From contig JBGPJM010000196.1 in the NCBI GenBank assembly GCA_041485385.1, forward strand, positions 1 to 9,453: a stretch of DNA of 9,453 bases, read 5' to 3'. The notes below the pieces were generated by a model. The model had not been told where the DNA came from. It saw only the letters and a program-made list of their open reading frames with translations, and made no database searches. Below are positions 9,330 to 9,453 of the stretch, piece by piece. The first letter of the stretch is position 1. Every line of letters begins with the position of its first letter. The position numbers were made by a program, and so were the translations under genes. The stretch comes from JBGPJM01 sp041485385 (GTDB taxonomy: Bacteria > Planctomycetota > Phycisphaerae > Phycisphaerales > UBA1924).

Positions 9330-9453
9330 CTAGTTCGTGCGTTCCAACCAAGCGGTGCGGCAGATGGATTTGAGGCGATCGGCGTCGAGGCGTCCGCAGC
9401 TCTCGTCGATCGCAGCCTCGATGTGGGCGCGGTCGTCGTAGGCGCGGTTGCTC
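9330..9453 (-). CDS. IS630-family transposase, C-terminal end (partial)
   Basis: On the minus strand, 40 codons enter from the right edge and end in TAG at 9330-9332. The reading SNRAYDDRAHIEAAIDESCG followed by RLDADRLKSICRTAWLERTN matches the usual C-terminus of IS630-type DDE transposases: LSNR-x-Y/F-x-D, a helix with A---A, then (R/L)(I/L)KSIC-x-x-x-WL. The catalytic DDE residues lie outside the window, so completeness cannot be judged. The terminal inverted repeat of the element, if intact, must lie in or beyond 9300-9329, almost touching the DUF7674-like gene. The other two frames of this stretch give no recognisable protein. Confidence 0.7.
   Translation of the reverse strand, partial: SNRAYDDRAHIEAAIDESCGRLDADRLKSICRTAWLERTN

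Overview
The window (9,453 bases, roughly two-thirds G+C in its main genes) most likely comes from a planctomycete of the class Phycisphaerae. The best clue is the secreted protein at 6374-8845. It ends in a two-repeat 'GC-type' dockerin-like tail (ADFNGDG..NSQDFF..AFF, twice, with a terminal GC(G)), which I know mainly from Phycisphaerae. The ranking of this lineage call is inference; no rRNA or other marker is present to confirm it.

Layout. (1) 1-3279, plus strand: the C-terminal ~1,092 codons of rpoC (RNA polymerase beta'), entering from outside the window with the catalytic NADFDGD loop near its start, followed by a clear intrinsic terminator at 3309-3339. (2) 3446-6226, plus: a cytoplasmic GH63-type glycoside hydrolase (MGH1/YgjK-like (alpha/alpha)6 barrel), apparently transcribed on its own, followed by an AT-centred perfect palindrome plus T-tract at 6259-6280. 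(3) 6374-8845, plus: a large secreted multi-domain protein made of a signal peptide, six kelch blades, an Ig-like domain, seven HAF-like repeats and the dockerin-like tail. (4) 8846-9453: a change of character. The sequence becomes less GC-rich (about 56% over 9001-9300 and about 47% over 9181-9300, counted by hand) and genes lie on the minus strand. Here are a short 10-bp direct repeat, a small DUF7674-like protein (8967-9299) and the C-terminal end of an IS630-like transposase (9330-9453) running in from the right edge.

How the parts relate. The first two genes are housekeeping or metabolic and separated by terminators, so I see no operon linking them. The secreted protein stands alone with its own strong Shine-Dalgarno and GTG start. 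The right edge looks like an accessory boundary: a transposase ends only 30 bp upstream of a small orphan gene whose own ribosome-binding arrangement looks disturbed.

Most worth a second look: the beta' subunit lacks most of its normally conserved second zinc-binding cysteine set; the secreted protein appears to carry two different propellers in tandem; and the small gene at the right edge has a 4-codon minicistron, or a frameshifted original start, just upstream. I did not find a convincing new multi-gene system. No stretch longer than 300 bases is without a gene.
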